Origin: Pollenia angustigena
Lineage: Eukaryota; Arthropoda; Insecta; Diptera; Polleniidae
Length of the DNA stretch: 64,000 bases
Direction of reading: 5' to 3'
NCBI GenBank assembly: GCA_930367215.1
Contig: OV884056.1
Location: 93,631,285-93,695,284 of the forward strand
Part shown: positions 20,673 through 33,186 of the stretch, in pieces
Layout: every line of letters begins with the position of its first letter
Position numbering within the stretch: the stretch's first letter is position 1
Program-made: the position numbers and the translations under genes
Notes under the pieces: model-generated
What the model saw: the letters and a program-made list of their open reading frames with translations, nothing else
What the model was told of the DNA's origin: nothing
Database searches by the model: none

Positions 20673-22001
20673 GGTAAGGGAATGCCGTAGCACTTGAAAT
20701 GTTATTTTTTTGTAATAAAAGTTGTTGATAGTTCTTTCACTTACTTTACTGCATTTCTGTATGTCTTATTGCGTAGCGCATATTTGTGCGCTTATTTTTT
20801 AAATGTACATTTAGTGCTTCGCAAAATGATAAAATTTTTTATTGGGAAGAATGTAACAAATTCAATTTTTCTCTAGTTAACTCTTCCAGCTATAATTTTA
20901 ATGTACCAAACACTCATTTCAATAATGAGGTGACATAATTCTAAATCCAAAAAACCAAAGATACGGATAAGCAAAACTTTTTAGTTTTTTTTTTTATTTT
21001 TAAAATAGACTTGACCGTTTTATCATTGACTATTTTCAGTTTTGATCTTTTATTGTTAATACACAAAATAGAATTTAAAATGAGTGACAGACGTTGTTGC
21101 TACGTAATGGGTTTGTATAAATAAATGTATGAATGGAAATTTTTTGTATGTCACAGTTATTTTCTTTTGCAGTAATTAAAACTGAACACACTTACTTCAG
21201 CTGAGCAGCTGTGTGTATGAGTAAGAGTGTTCAAATTCTCATGCATGCTTTTGTGTTCATGTACAAATATGTGCAGGTATGAAGGTTTGAGTGTATTCAT
21301 GTTTACAAGTGCATAATTCCGTTATTTACACTTCCTTCTTGTTTTAGCCTGACAAAGAACACGAACGCATACTTTGATATACAAACACACTTATTCGAAA
21401 ACTTAAACACACACACCCTTTCAGATAAGATAAAAGAATTCTTTCTCTAAGTGCACTCATTCGCTCATTGCAATAAATTGTTGTCTTCTGTTTTGTTGTT
21501 GCTGTTTGTCTTAGAACTTCATAATTTTTTTTCTTTAAACTTTTTCTTCATTTTTATTCCTTTATATATGTTTTTCTTCTATTTTATTTATATGTGTAAG
21601 TATGTATTTATGTGGTGTGTATGTGTGTACAAAACTTGTGCTTTTGCCTTTAAACAACTTTATCTTGAAGTACTTCTTGTTTATAATTATGCATGCATAT
21701 AATTTTTACTCGTTTTCTTTTCATTAAGCTTTTCGCTTGCAACTCAAGGACTTTGTAGATTAGCTGAGCAGATTTTTAATAAAATTTTACGTTCTTTTCA
21801 ATCTTTTTCCCGCATCTTTAATTAAATTTTTTTTTTTATTTAAAAATGTCTTTATCCAAGTGCGGGAAATGATAATAATGATTTATGTTGCAATTAAATA
21901 ACTTTGGATCCCAAATTTAGTCTAAATAGCAACATAATCAGATGGTTTATGGACACAAAGTCTCTATTCCTGAAACAAGCTTAAGTTCGAACTATTTGAA
22001 G
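20673..22001. other. AT-rich and low-complexity DNA, no gene
   Basis: Contains GT-rich stretches and a hydrophobic low-complexity frame at 21451-21702 that I do not consider a gene. Confidence 0.4.
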
Positions 22002-22863
22002 TAGGGATTGCTGTTCGGTTTTAACCGAAACCGCGGTTTTAAATGCCTAAAACCCGAAACCGAAAAACGACAAAAAAAACCTCGGTTTTAGCTTTAACTT
22101 TAACAATGTATTTATGCTTGAAGAAATTGCAAATTAAACATCATACTCGTACTTAATATACAAAAACTTTATACATAACAGCCTTCAACAATGACAAGGT
22201 ATTTCGAAATTCTTAAAATTCAAAATAAGTACTAAGAAGAACAAATGTTATCTTTATAACTATTAAGTACACACCTTATTTGTGAGGCATAAACTGCCAC
22301 CTGGGCCACTTGAACTTTGTATGGAGTTTCTTTTGGCTATAGAAAAAACTCACTCTAACGAACCCCTGGGCAAGGTTGGGACTGCTTTTATATGTATGGA
22401 GTTTTATGGCTATAGCAGGAACATTTTGTTGGGAAATAAAATAATTTTTCGAAAAAACAGAAAAGAAAGAATTCTTATGTGTTGCATATGCTTTTTGAAA
22501 CGTTTCATTTTGATTTTATTTACTGCAGTACATATATTATAGTGGATACAATATGCACAAAATTTTCATTTGGCCAATTGCGGAATTGAGGAATACATAA
22601 GTTTCGTTCTAATATACTTAATAATTATATAAAAAAAAAACTAGAAAAAAGTCAAAAAAGCCTGGCCAGGCCCAGGTATACACTTAAGGGCGAATAAAAG
22701 TGCCTGAATTGAAACAAATAAAAAACTTGCAAACAAAAATATATATGTTTATGTATGTATTTAACTTTGATATTTTCAAAACCGAAAACCGAAACCGGCC
22801 GGTTTTAATAATTTTAAAATCGAAACCGCGGTTTCACATTGTTACGGTTGTTAGCAAACTCTA
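22002..22863. mobile_element. Large inverted-repeat element, AACCGCGGTT motifs near both ends
   Basis: The left end has TAGGGATTGCT, then CGGTTTTAACCGAAACCGCG. The right end has the inverse (CGAAACCGCGGTTT, then a GTTAGCAAACTCTA end). The subterminal zones are unusual clusters of CCGAAA/TTTCGG words. The 600-bp interior is AT-rich without a coding frame. Confidence 0.5.
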
Positions 22864-22879
22864 ATTTGAAGTAATGGGC

Positions 22880-23110
22880 CTATTCTCTGCATTTTCAACA
22901 GGCTTGATCCTCGTTAGAACCTTATACAAAATGTCATTGAAGTATCTCCAGAATTGCGACGTGTACTTTGTGCACTAGGTTGACATGGACAGCCAGCCAG
23001 ACGGACATCGTTAGATCGATTTAGAAAGTGATTCTGAGTCGATCGGTATATGTTCTTAAACGTAGGTCTAGAACCAACATTTTAAGCTGTTTTAATTATT
23101 AGAACAAACG
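22880..23110. mobile_element. HINE/mini-me-like fragment
   Basis: Shares GCGACGTGTACTTTGTGCAC, GACATGGACAGCCAGCCAGA and AAAGTGATTCTGAGTCGATC with 2700-2870. No ends are visible. Confidence 0.5.
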
Positions 23111-24155
23111 CAAAATGTTTTTAGTCTTGCTAAACAATGTTTGGATTCCTCCATGTGTGAGTGGAACATTTGCCGTTCTAAGCGTATAGATTTCGGCTGA
23201 AATGGTTACAGTTGCCACTAGATTTGCAGCTGGCGCTATCTTACCATCACTGCTGAAATGACCAGCTTTTGTTGATTAGCAAAAGCACCTGGATACATCC
23301 GCTAGCAGAGCCGACTTTTTAAGATCTCCCAGCCCGTGATTTTGGTTAAAAGCCAGAGCCACAAGTTAATTCCCAAAGGGTCCTTATCAAGTCCACGATC
23401 AATGTCTCAGGTACCTCTATTCCCGTTATTCCAGATAAGGATTTCTGATAAGCTATTATCCCAAAAAGAGAGTTCGGAAATTTAAGACTGCGTGTCAAGC
23501 TATTGCTGGACCTATATCCCCCCAAAGATGTAACACACATAAACATATATCCCATGGGGAAAGTCTTGCTTGGTGACTTTTTGTGCATTTTGTGCACACA
23601 CAGGTAGCAATTTTAATTATAATCCGACAAAAATTAAACATTTGCTATTATTATTGCTATTATTAAAAACCAGCCGAATCTTTCGAAAAGCAACAGCACT
23701 TAGGGAACCTCCACAGGCCGAACAGCCTTCCATGTGTAAGTCCTCTTCACCACGGTTTTGTGTAAAAACTACAACCACAACGGTACCCCCGAAAGTTTCC
23801 CTTCGTCAGAAAGAAAACATTCCATCAGAAGAGCAGGACTTCCGCAAAAAATCATCCTGAAAGACAGGAAGCATTTCTCCTAAGAAGCGTAGCTACTACC
23901 GGGATCCTCAACCAAGAGTCAGACCAGTGCTTTGCACTCACCTGTGGCTACTGACTCCCGTAGCACTATAGAAAATCGTACTGTGGTAAGTATCACGGAC
24001 TCAAGATATCAAACATTTTCAAGAGTCATGACTTTCTGGATGTTTGTAGCATCCCAGGTATGCGTGCAGCTGAATTGCCCTGTAGGATGTAATATCAAAA
24101 GGTAACATGGAGATGATCCCAACACCCCGGGAGGAAGTCTTGCTTTAGAAATATT
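23111..24155. other. Unclassified, less AT-rich stretch with unrecognised frames
   Basis: Two overlapping frames, 23346-23597 (minus) and 23570-23860 (plus), have mixed amino-acid composition; the second is Thr/Ser/Pro/Lys-rich. The base composition differs from the surrounding AT-rich DNA, which suggests an old retrotransposon ORF1 or a dead exon. No motif was recognisable. Confidence 0.3.
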
Positions 24156-24158
24156 TAA

Positions 24159-24470
24159 GCCAAGTCTGTGTTCATACGGCTCATGTCTTATTGACAAGAT
24201 TCTTCTTTGAACATGAATTGGCGTTCAAATGATTCATGTCATGTTGACGACATGTTCTTATTTTATATAGTCGTGCGTATGCATGTATGTATGCTTTTTT
24301 GATATTGAAAACAATAAAAAAATTAAACAATGAAAATGAAATGAATGAAAAAGCAAAACGTAAAGCAGTACATGCATCTGTGTACTCGTTTCTTTTCCCC
24401 TCGTCCCTCCCGCCTATAAAGTAGCAATCATGTCAATAAGACATGAGCCGTATGAACACAGACCAAGTAG
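24159..24470. repeat. Perfect 34-bp inverted repeat with 235-bp loop
   Basis: GTCTGTGTTCATACGGCTCA at about 24164 continues to TTGACA at 24197. Its perfect complement runs from about 24433 to 24468. The loop has no coding frame. Confidence 0.75.
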
Positions 24471-24480
24471 GTACTCCGGT

Positions 24481-24533
24481 TGGTCAGTTGGCTGTGAGCA
24501 AGTCTATCAGTGCGAGGGTTGCGGTTTCGATTC
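24481..24533 (+). promoter_or_regulatory. tRNA-like Pol III promoter module (SINE-like)
   Basis: TGGTCAGTTGG at 24481-24491 fits box A and GGTTTCGATTC at 24523-24533 fits box B, 31 bp apart. There is no acceptor-stem pairing. It directly follows the inverted repeat ending at about 24470. It resembles the module at 4412-4482 in TCTATCAG.GCGAGGTTGCG and is probably a relative. Confidence 0.55.
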
Positions 24534-24545
24534 ACTCCAGATACA

Positions 24546-25836
24546 AAGTTTATGTGGTGTGGGTATAAAAAACCCCTTAAAAATCTAAACATACAATTAT
24601 AATAATGGAATGACTATCGATAATTTTGAACCTCTGCCATGAAAATTTAAAATTGTAAAATTAAAGGAAGAGCTTACAAGCTCATAGACAGTAGCATATC
24701 TGACTTTTATTGAAAAATCATTTAAAAGCAAAGACATTAACTGCTGGGCTACAGCGATTACGCTTTAGCGATACAAAAAAATGTTTTGTACAATGAATAG
24801 GATTGTAACTGGGGACGAATATCAGCTGTTTAAACTTGTCAATTTATCACGGAAGAGTTGTATCAAAAACTTAAAATATTCCATCATAATCGAAGCTATT
24901 TTCCACTTTAGGTATGAAAAATAGATTTGGAAAACAGCAAACAGCTTGTTACATTGTAATTATATTTTGCCCTTATAAAATTAAAAAAATTAAAAATTCT
25001 TCCATAATATTCAAAAAAATATGTTACATTACAAAAGTGAACTCTTTTAAATTAAAAAAGGCACATCTTTTAAATGAAGAAAACAGTTTGATGGAAAAAA
25101 ATTTTAAAAATCCAACATGTGAGAAACTTATTTAAAAAACAAAAAAAAAGTTGTAAAATTCTATGGAATTTAAACCTAATTTTTTGTCACAAAATCTATT
25201 CCCAGTCATGCACTTTTTATTCCTTGAGAACTTCTTAGGCCACCGTATTTCTTTTCACTTTTAAACTATACCTACCAATAATAAAGAATGGAATTGTACC
25301 AAATTAATCAACCCTGTTTTAGAGTAGAAATTCAGTACTTTTTCAGTATTTACAATTACTCCTGCACGTTATTGTTTCTGTTGTTGTCGTTAATGTTGCT
25401 GTAGTTGTTGCTGTTATTTTTGCCCAGCACTTTTGCTGCTTTAAGGCTTACAAGTGGGTTGTTTTTTGTGTTTTCTTTTTTATTCTTTATTATTTGTATT
25501 TTCTTCTGTCTGTCTGTTTTTTTTTTTTTTTTTTTGTTAATAATATTTTTTGTGTTTTTTACACTCTATTAACCTAATTTTTTTGGCAGATGCGGTTATC
25601 AAGGAAATTAAATGGAAAATTTCTGAAAAATTTTTGTTTATTTTCGTTTTGTGTGTGTGTATTTGTTGGGTTTTTATTTATTTTACAGTTACAAATGCGA
25701 GGTTTGTTTAAGTAGTTAAAGGAAACATTAAGCTGGATAATCTTAACAGATTTAAGACATTATATTCTTTTAGATTTTCTTTTCAGGTTTTTAATAATAA
25801 GAATGAAAAAGTTTTTACAAAGATTTGTTTAAGTTA
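24546..25836. other. AT-rich DNA with CTGTTGTTGC-type simple sequence, no gene
   Basis: GTTGTTGCTGTT-like low complexity lies around 25375-25430, followed by poly-T and a GT run near 25650. Confidence 0.4.
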
Positions 25837-26081
25837 GGGGCCTAATTACCGCATTCGATATCGAGTAAGCTTTCGTATCGAGTTAACTATCGTATTTTTC
25901 TGCATACGATAGACACTGACGTATCGAATGAAAACTCGAGAGATTTAATGTCTTTGGTTACTCGATATCGAATACTATCATCTCAAATTATGATACATTT
26001 CATTCGATATCGAGAGCCATGATACCAAAATAAAAAATTTCGATCAATTTTGCTCGATATCGTATGCGGTAATTAGACCCC
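25837..26081. mobile_element. MITE with GGGGCCTAATTACCGCATTC ends
   Basis: Inverted arms of about 30 bp, GGGG(C/T)CTAATTACCGCAT(T/A)C, then TCGATATCGAG-type words repeated at least six times in both orientations through the whole 245 bp. The target duplication is unclear. Confidence 0.7.
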
Positions 26082-26164
26082 AGGTTATTTACTTTGTCTA
26101 GTTTTGTGTCTTATTGGTTGTATTTGCTATAATTTTATGAATGTTTAAAATTTTCCATTTACCT

Positions 26165-27210
26165 GGGTTATAAACTTGGACTCGGGAAGATCTATGATTC
26201 CCAATAATGGTCATACCTATATTTTGCTCATAATTTTTTTTTGCACCTGAACCGATTTTGCCGAGTTTTTCAGAAAATATGTCTACTAAAGATTTTTGAT
26301 ATATAAGGCGAATACGTAGGTCATAATATGACAGCCCAAAAATTCAAGTTTTTATAAAATTTTTGATGTGTAATACAAATACAACAACAACAAGGGATTT
26401 TTTAAAAAAATTAGAGGTAGTCGTGGTTTTTCGCTGATGACTCAGCTATTTTTTAACCGATTTGACAGATTTATATACCGACGTGTTAAGCAAGAAATTT
26501 ACCATTTGTTTGTGTTATAAAACTTGGACTCGGGAAGATCCATGGTTACCGAAAATGGGTATTTTAAAAAAAAAATTAAATTTTGGTCATAACTTTTTTG
26601 TATCTGAACCGATTTTCCCGAGTTTTTATAAAATATGTTCTACTAAAAATTTCCGATATTTTGGTATATAAATCATATCCATAGGACATATGGCAGCCTT
26701 AAAATTTAGGTTCTTATAAAATTTTTAATTTTTTTTGTACGGGAGGTACCACGCCCACTTCTCCAATCCCGCCCACATTTTGTAGGATGGTGTGTATTGG
26801 CAACCTTATTTTGTGTACCTAGTTTGGAAGATTTGGCTTTTTCCGTTCACCAGATATACAGCAAAAAGTAATAAAAATACAACAACCACAAGGGATTTTT
26901 GGGAAAAATTAGAGGTAGTCGTGGTTTTTTGCTCATATCTCAGCCATTTGTGGACCGATCTGGCTGAATTTCAATAGCAAAATTATAATAAGAATAAGAA
27001 AGATACCCCAACGAAGCTCCCATCATATCTGGGGGCTTCGGAAAACCCATTTCAACAGACAGACGGACAGACGGACAACCGGATTTGAACTTCGCTTTTC
27101 ATAAGAACCCAGAATATATCTACTTTATAGGGTGTAGGATCAATATTGTAGAAATTACAAACGGAATGACAAAGTTATATATACCCTTTTACCTTCGGTG
27201 AAGGGTATAA
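26165..27210. mobile_element. HINE/mini-me-like repeats, two or more merged copies
   Basis: Repeated blocks: AACTTGGACTCGGGAAGATC (twice), AACAACAAGGGATTTTT followed by AGAGGTAGTCGTGG (twice), CCCACTTCTCCAATCCCGCC, CAGACAGACGGACAGACGGA, and an end ACCTTCGGTGAAGGGTATAA. The GACAGACGG motif is the complement of the GTCY tract of mini-me elements. No coding potential. Confidence 0.6.
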
Positions 27211-27725
27211 AAAGAAGAAAATAACAACAAGGGACTTTTGGAAAAAATTAGAGGTAGTCGTGGTTTTTTGCTCATGTCAATTATAATGAGCATACCTGAC
27301 ATAAATTTGGAGCTTCGGAAGCCCCATTTTATCAGACAGACGGACAACCGGATTAGAACTTCCCTTCTCAAAAGGATCCAAAACATATATACTTTATAGG
27401 GTCTAAGATCAATATTGTAGAAATTACAAACGGAATGACAAAGTTATATATCGTTACTTTAATATAGAAAAGCCCTAACTAATGTTGTTCTTAATTTACA
27501 GGAGAAGGAAAAAACTTAATAAAAATTATAGTCTAAAGGAGCAGTTTTTTTATTAAATTGCTTAGAGAATTTAATAAAAAAAATGCGTTAAAAAAAATTG
27601 CGACTACAAGACTATAGTTTTTATTAAGTTTTTTCCTTCTCCTATAAAGTAAGGAAAACGTTAGTTAGGGCTTTTCTATATTAAACATACGTATACCCTT
27701 TTACCTTCTGTAAATAGTATAAAAA
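27211..27725. mobile_element. HINE/mini-me-like repeat split by a MITE
   Basis: Continues with AACAAGGGACTTTTGG, AGAGGTAGTCGTGG, CAGACAGACGGACAACCGGA and ACAAACGGAATGACAAAGTT. It then breaks at 27457 and resumes at 27686 with the expected TATACCCTTTTACCTTCTG end. Confidence 0.6.
27458..27685. mobile_element. MITE with TTTAATATAGAAAAGCCC ends
   Basis: A 228-bp element with about 75-bp inverted arms that are almost identical (AGAAAAGCCCTAACTAA, GGAGAAGGAAAAAACTTAAT). It interrupts the HINE repeat and is younger than it. Confidence 0.8.
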
Positions 27726-27734
27726 TTAGCGCAG

Positions 27735-28007
27735 TTGTGCACAGAAAGAAAAACAAGTACGAATAACACTAAAGCCTACTCAAAATAATCCTAAATGGGA
27801 TTACTTTCGAACATCAATCCCGGAATTTCTTGAAATAAGTATAAAATTCTTAAATCAAGTAAAAAAAAGATTAAACTTTTCGTTGAGTTTAAGCCTCCTT
27901 ACACATGTTTTGATTTTCTATACACATTGAAAAAAGGTCTGGCCAGACTCATGTGTACCACGAAGAGTTCAAAAGTAAATTTGAACTCTTGCTTCTCATT
28001 TAGTTTA
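27735..28007. repeat. Dispersed AT-rich repeat, left of mariner copy 2
   Basis: ACAGAAAGAAAAACAAGTACGA and related words resemble the AAGTACGAAT words at 29390-29620 on the other side of the mariner. It could be one repeat opened by the mariner, though the correspondence is loose. Confidence 0.3.
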
Positions 28008-28009
28008 TA

Positions 28010-28946
28010 TCGGGTGATTGTTTAGCTATTATCTTTTTGGCAACACTGGTTTAAACACTTGACGCACGTTTCGTGTTTTGTTTCACTGTCAAACATCTTC
28101 AGTTTGATCTATAATTTAACCATGAATCGGCTTACAAATGAACAACGCTTGCAAATTATTGAATTTTATTATCAAAATGCGTGCTCTGTTAAGAAAGTTC
28201 ATCGCGCGCTTCTTCCATTTTATGGTCAATTTAATCGACCCACTGAAGCGGCTATTCGGTACGTTAATAAGCAGAATTGTCGATTTTGGAGTGAAGATCA
28301 GCCAGAAGCATTGCAATAGCTACCAATGCATCCAGAAAAAGTCACAGTTTGGTGCGGTTTATGGGCTGGTGGCATCATTGGACCGTACTTCTTCAAAGAT
28401 TATGCGAATCGTAACGTAACTGTGAATGGTGAGCGCTACCGCTACGTATCCAAGTTTTTTTTTGCCCAAAATGCAAGAGCTTGACTTGCATGACATGTGG
28501 TTTCAACAAGACGGTGCCACATGCCTCACAGCACGCTTAACAATGGACTTATTGAGAGGCGAGTTCGGTGAACATTGTATTTCACGTTCGGGACCGATCA
28601 ATTGGCCGCCTAGATCGTGTGATTTAACGCCTTTAGACTACTTTTTGTGGGGCTATGTTAAAGCTCATGTCTATACACACATGCCCGCTTCAATTGACGC
28701 ATTGGAAGACAACATTGAAGCATTTATTCATGAGATACCGGCCGAAATGTTGGAAAGAGCATGCCAAAATTGGACCAAGCGGACGGACCATTTAAGGCGC
28801 AGTCACGGTCAACATTTGCATGAAATAATCTTCAAACATTAAATTATTTGGACCGTTCTATCGATTCAAATAGAGATTTCATGCCTTTTTCAGAATTTTA
28901 TGTGTTTTTTTCAAAACTTTCCTATAGCTCTTAAAACATCACCCAT
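28010..28946 (+). mobile_element. DD41D (rosa-like) mariner, copy 2
   Basis: 937 bp with the same ends as copy 1 (TCGGGTGATT and the complement of a TGGGTGATGTTTTAAGAGCT-type right end), in TA at 28008-28009 and 28947-28948. It shares the exact internal deletion junction of copy 1 (RPTEAAIR joined to YVNKQNCRFW), so the two descend from one deletion derivative. Confidence 0.87.
28122..28842 (+). pseudogene. Broken DD41D mariner transposase
   Basis: The frame opens with MNRLTNEQRLQIIEFYYQ and is cut by a TAG at 28317-28319, where copy 1 has GAG. A small indel near 28440-28465 shifts the rest to another frame. Downstream, FQQDGATC and CDLTPLDYFLWG with 41-residue spacing and the C-terminal HEIIFKH survive. 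The segment with the first catalytic Asp is absent, as in copy 1. It is non-functional. Confidence 0.88.
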
Positions 28947-29321
28947 TATTTTTGGTTCCATATCGGGCATGATGTTGGTGTTTTATCCACAAAACATACA
29001 GAGATGAAAAAAGTGACGTATGAAAAATGCCTAAATCATTTGCGAGGATAGCTATCGAAGAAAGAGAAAGAAAACGTTTTTGGCAGTGAAGTGGCAATTT
29101 GTAAAAACAGGCCACTATTATCAACACAAATTGCGTGATTAAAACAAAAAATGCAAAAAGGGCAGAACAAGGCAGAAAACACTCCATCTTTTCTGACTCG
29201 TGACGCCTCTGTGTGCTCTGTGGTTTTATCATTTTGTAAGGTGTAAAACGGGTAAGTAAATCCTACATAATAAATATTTCTTTCTTTCTTATTCCAAATA
29301 AAATCAAATTTTAAAATACTT

Positions 29322-29560
29322 TAATCAAGCACATTTTGAGATTGATTCAATCTTAGTTTTACTAAAATCAGTCTCATTTTCTGATTATATTAAGTACGAA
29401 TTCGGATTAAAACAATTTTATAATTCTTGAATCAAGCGCATTTTTGGATTGAATTAATATTAGTTTAACTTAAATCAATCTCGTTTTCGGATTATTTCAA
29501 GTACGAAATCGGGATTAAATATGGATAATTTAAATATTTTGCGATTAAAAATCCGTGCTT
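29322..29560. repeat. Two diverged direct repeats of about 115 bp
   Basis: TCTTAGTTTTACTAAAATCA, TCTCATTTTCTGATTAT and AAGTACGAATTCGGATTAAA recur about 115 bp later as TATTAGTTTAACTTAAATCA, TCTCGTTTTCGGATTAT and AAGTACGAAATCGGGATTAA. Further ATTCGTACT/AGTACGGAT words follow to 29650. Confidence 0.55.
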
Positions 29561-29835
29561 GAATCAATCTTTCTGTACTTGATTCAAGAAAATTCGTACT
29601 CATCGTACTATTAATACCGCTTCGGATTGATTTGAGTACGGATGGATTGATTTTTCTTTTGAGTGTGTGCTTGTAGTTGTTAATAACTACCCAGAAATTA
29701 TTTAAACGTTTTATACCTAGTTTTTACTAAGAACTTTTTGCCAAAGAAAATAAGATTATCAACAAATAAATTAGTTGCATAAAAGGGAAAGATAAAATTT
29801 ATATGTATATGACATTATTCTGTACACAAACATAT

Positions 29836-30454
29836 CGTCACCTAAAACGCAAACGGCTCGAACTAACCAAAAATTAAAATTCAACTTTTTCATTGATTCT
29901 GATGTGTTGCATCAACACAACTATACACAACATTTTGGAAAATTCCGACTAAAGTAAGTAAATTTTATAAAAAAAAAATTGCTCTAAATGCCCTAAAAGA
30001 CCTAACTAAACATAGATTACTAACAAACCGTTTGCATAATATGCAACATTGTGAAAACAACTGCGGCCTGATTCTGGCAGTCGTGAGCGAGTACTTTCTC
30101 GATTCGAAAGCAATTTAATATCTAATTATTTCAGTCAATACTGAACGAATCGGAATTATTTTTCAGTGTTGTAAAGCATTAATTTGAGTTTCACAATACA
30201 AAAAAATAATTTCGATTCGTTCAGTATCGACTGAAAGAATTAGTAATAAAATTGCTTTCGAAAAGAGAAAGTACTCGATCACGACTGCCAGAATTAGGCA
30301 CCTGGTAAGTTTTACTGTCAAACAATTTATATATTAAAGAAATAAATTGTAAACAGTTTATCATTGAAACTAAACTTTTTATTTTAAATAGTTTTTTGCT
30401 TTTCCTATAAAATGTTCAAACTGTAAGATAGAGCCGTTTGCGTTTTAGGTAACG
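29836..30454. mobile_element. MITE with CGTCACCTAAAACGCAAACG ends, split by another MITE
   Basis: The left end CGTCACCTAAAACGCAAACG and the right-end complement CGTTACCTAAAACGCAAACG both continue GGCTC. The same end family occurs at 44571-44739 and 46116-46225 with AAAGGGCG in place of AACGGCTC. It contains the MITE at 30066-30299. Confidence 0.7.
30066..30299. mobile_element. Nested MITE with GCCTGATTCTGGCAGTCGTG ends
   Basis: Inverted arms of about 35 bp (GCCTRATTCTGGCAGTCGTG, then a GAGTACTTTCTC block), followed by inner arms with TTTCAGTC.ATACTGAACGA. 234 bp in total, no coding frame. Confidence 0.75.
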
Positions 30455-30465
30455 TTATATACCTA

Positions 30466-31424
30466 GTGCTGTAAATGTGTGTTGTGGAAGGAAATAAAGG
30501 TCCTTTTTTCTATTTGAAAATAACTCATTAGACACTTGTCAGACCATCATGATTATCCCCACATTGATAAAACCCAAAATGACAGCATAGATTTAACGCT
30601 TTTTTAATTAGTTCAGATGTCATGCTCACACAAACGATTTTTTTTTTAAATTTAATAATGAAGTTTAAATGGTAGTTATGAATTTATTTTCAATGTTGAA
30701 TAATTTGAACAAGCAATCTGGTCATCATTTAAGAATTTTAAAGAATTATTATTTTCTCTCCAGATTATCTCTAGATATGAACACGTAGGGTTTTCCTAAA
30801 AAAAATCAAATATAATTTAAAGGGATAGGTTTATTCACAATGGACCGTATTTATATCCGAGTGGAAGTGTGCCCTTGGGCACATAACCCTTCTTAACCTA
30901 ACCTAACCAAAAGGGATAGGGATACTACTTCCTTAAGGCACTTTAGTGTCTCTAGGGATTGTAACGTTCTTTAATAAATATCAATTAAAGTTAGCAGGAT
31001 TCACAGCAAATTACTACTCAAATAACTTATTTGTTGTGTTCTTGTAAACGCCACTTGTTCCGAAAACCGATTTTTGGGAAAAACTGGATTTGTAACTTAA
31101 GTAAATACTAAGATTAGTTTATTTATACATGAAAAAATAAGTATTGGTAACACATTTTACTTCGTATTGACTTTCTGAAGAAATTTTAAAGGAAAACCCC
31201 ATTTTTCTAGAAGGTGAATTTACATATGAACAAAACTCTCTATAATAATGTTTACAAAAAAAATCTTTAAATTTAAATATTTCAAGCTAACTATAAATCG
31301 TTCTGAAATTATCTATTAGTGCTTTTTTTGGTGTGGCTCTATAACTATAACTATTGTTCCGGGAGGATAATTGTATGCTAACTTTCATTATTGCGAATGC
31401 GTACAAATATAACACTTCTATTTG
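30466..31424. other. AT-rich DNA, no gene
   Basis: A GTGCCCTTGGGCAC palindrome with AACCTAACCTAACC near 30870-30905 is the only distinctive sequence. It may be the edge of a dispersed repeat. Confidence 0.4.
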
Positions 31425-31475
31425 TATACCCTTCACCGAAGGTCAAGTTTGTCATTCCGTTTGTAATTTCTCGCT
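31425..31475. mobile_element. HINE/mini-me-like end fragment
   Basis: TACCCTTCACCGAAGGTCAAG followed by TTTGTCATTCCGTTTGTAAT is the standard terminal block of the repeats at 26-37 kb and 44-47 kb. Confidence 0.5.
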
Positions 31476-33186
31476 TTTTATGCAGCAGCAGCACAAGTAA
31501 AAATAAAATTTAGTTTGTCAAAATCAGCTGCTTTGTTCGAACGCTGCTTGTGACGCTTACAAAAGTAGAAAGTAAACCTACTTTTCGCCTCAAGGCATCT
31601 ACGCTTTTGTGCATGTAACTTACTACGTATAACTACACAGACTCTACTTTTTTGACAGCTGCGTATGCTGCGAAAAAGCGAGTAACGCGTGGTGTGGACC
31701 TCCAGCTTTACTTGTTACTTAATATTTACATTAGACAGAACAGAGTCTCTGGCGTAAATCGAGCCCACAACCCCCACACTGATACACTAGCCCATAACCA
31801 ATATTTAACAAAATTGTTTATCACTTTCCTAATTCGTTTTATGTTGGCCCCTGTTGTCGAAAATTCCTTTTTCCGTGAATATATTTTAGTAGGAAATATG
31901 TAAAATAATGAGACAATATTTTCCTATCCAGTGTATCAGAGCTTTAAACAACTGCATTCAATTGGCATTGAAATCAAAATGAGTGCAACCAAACTAATTT
32001 CTTTCTTTCGTTTCAAAATGATTTCAGATTTAGAAATTGTCAGAGTGGCAATATTTTGTAATTGCAATCATTTTAAAATAATTTTTTTAGAAATCATTGA
32101 ATAAAATTAATATAATTCCTCTGAAATTATCACAATAGTGAAAGTAAAAAATATGCCCTTGGAATCTAGCGGTTGTAAATAAATTTTGACATTGTTTTCA
32201 ATTAAAAATTATGAATGTCAGTGTTCAATTAGAACTGCGTCGAGACCACATTTTTCATACAATTTGACATAAAAATTTGTCGTAGAAATCCGTCGTGAAA
32301 TTATAAAGGTATTCACGTCAAAAGTTGCACCCTTGCAAAAAAGTAAATGTGCAAAAACATAACAACAACCCCATAGAAAATTATTTCGCACAAATGATGC
32401 AAAATTGTCAGGGTCTAATGCCCAATTTTCAGGATAGTATTTAAATCTATATTAAGTTATTTTCATAACAAACTTAAATCGTATTTAAATACAGATTGGT
32501 TTTTGACTTTTATTTGAAAAGTCTTATTTAATTAAGATAAAAGTATGGTAGCACTACTAAATACAAAAAAAAAATATATATAAAAACGGGTATTTATTTA
32601 CAAGGTGGTCTGAAAAAACAGCTGTCTTTTAATGCTTTGCCTATTGTTGTTGTATTGTTGTGATATTGAGGCCACCTTGCTAAAATATTACAATGGAAAC
32701 TTAAGTTGAAATTTAGTGTACCACATCGGTGACTTAAGTTTTTAGTGAAGAAGAGAATTTTGTATTTAAAACGATTTTAAAAATAAATGTGTTTTAATAT
32801 CAATCCTGAAAATAGGACATAAGAGTAAAAGCATAAATTTTTGCAAGAAATAAGAGTTCATTTAAAATTACTGCCGAAGTTTTAATTATGTGCTTTAGGA
32901 TTTTTGTCTGAAATTTAAGACTCAATTTGTTAAACACTCAGTTTTATTTCCAGAAGAACCAGTTTCATTTGAAGAGAACGAAGATTTTGATTCCGATTTT
33001 ATTCTGACTGCAGTCACTAGACTCGATTGCAATTAAATCAAGTCGATTGCAGTCAAATTTGATTGTAATTAATTAATATATGAATATATTAAAAAAAAAT
33101 TGTAATCATAAAATAAATTTTTCTATTTGAAATGCAATCAACAAATTACACCGTGCCCGAAATTTACACTTTTTTTAAGTCAAGCT
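31476..33186. other. AT-rich DNA, no gene recognised
   Basis: The frame at 31652-31903 has no recognisable features. Confidence 0.4.

Noticed and set aside
23346..23860. Coding gene pair in the less AT-rich stretch
   Set aside because: The frames overlap on opposite strands, show no motifs, and could equally be an eroded retrotransposon. Kept only as an unclassified region.
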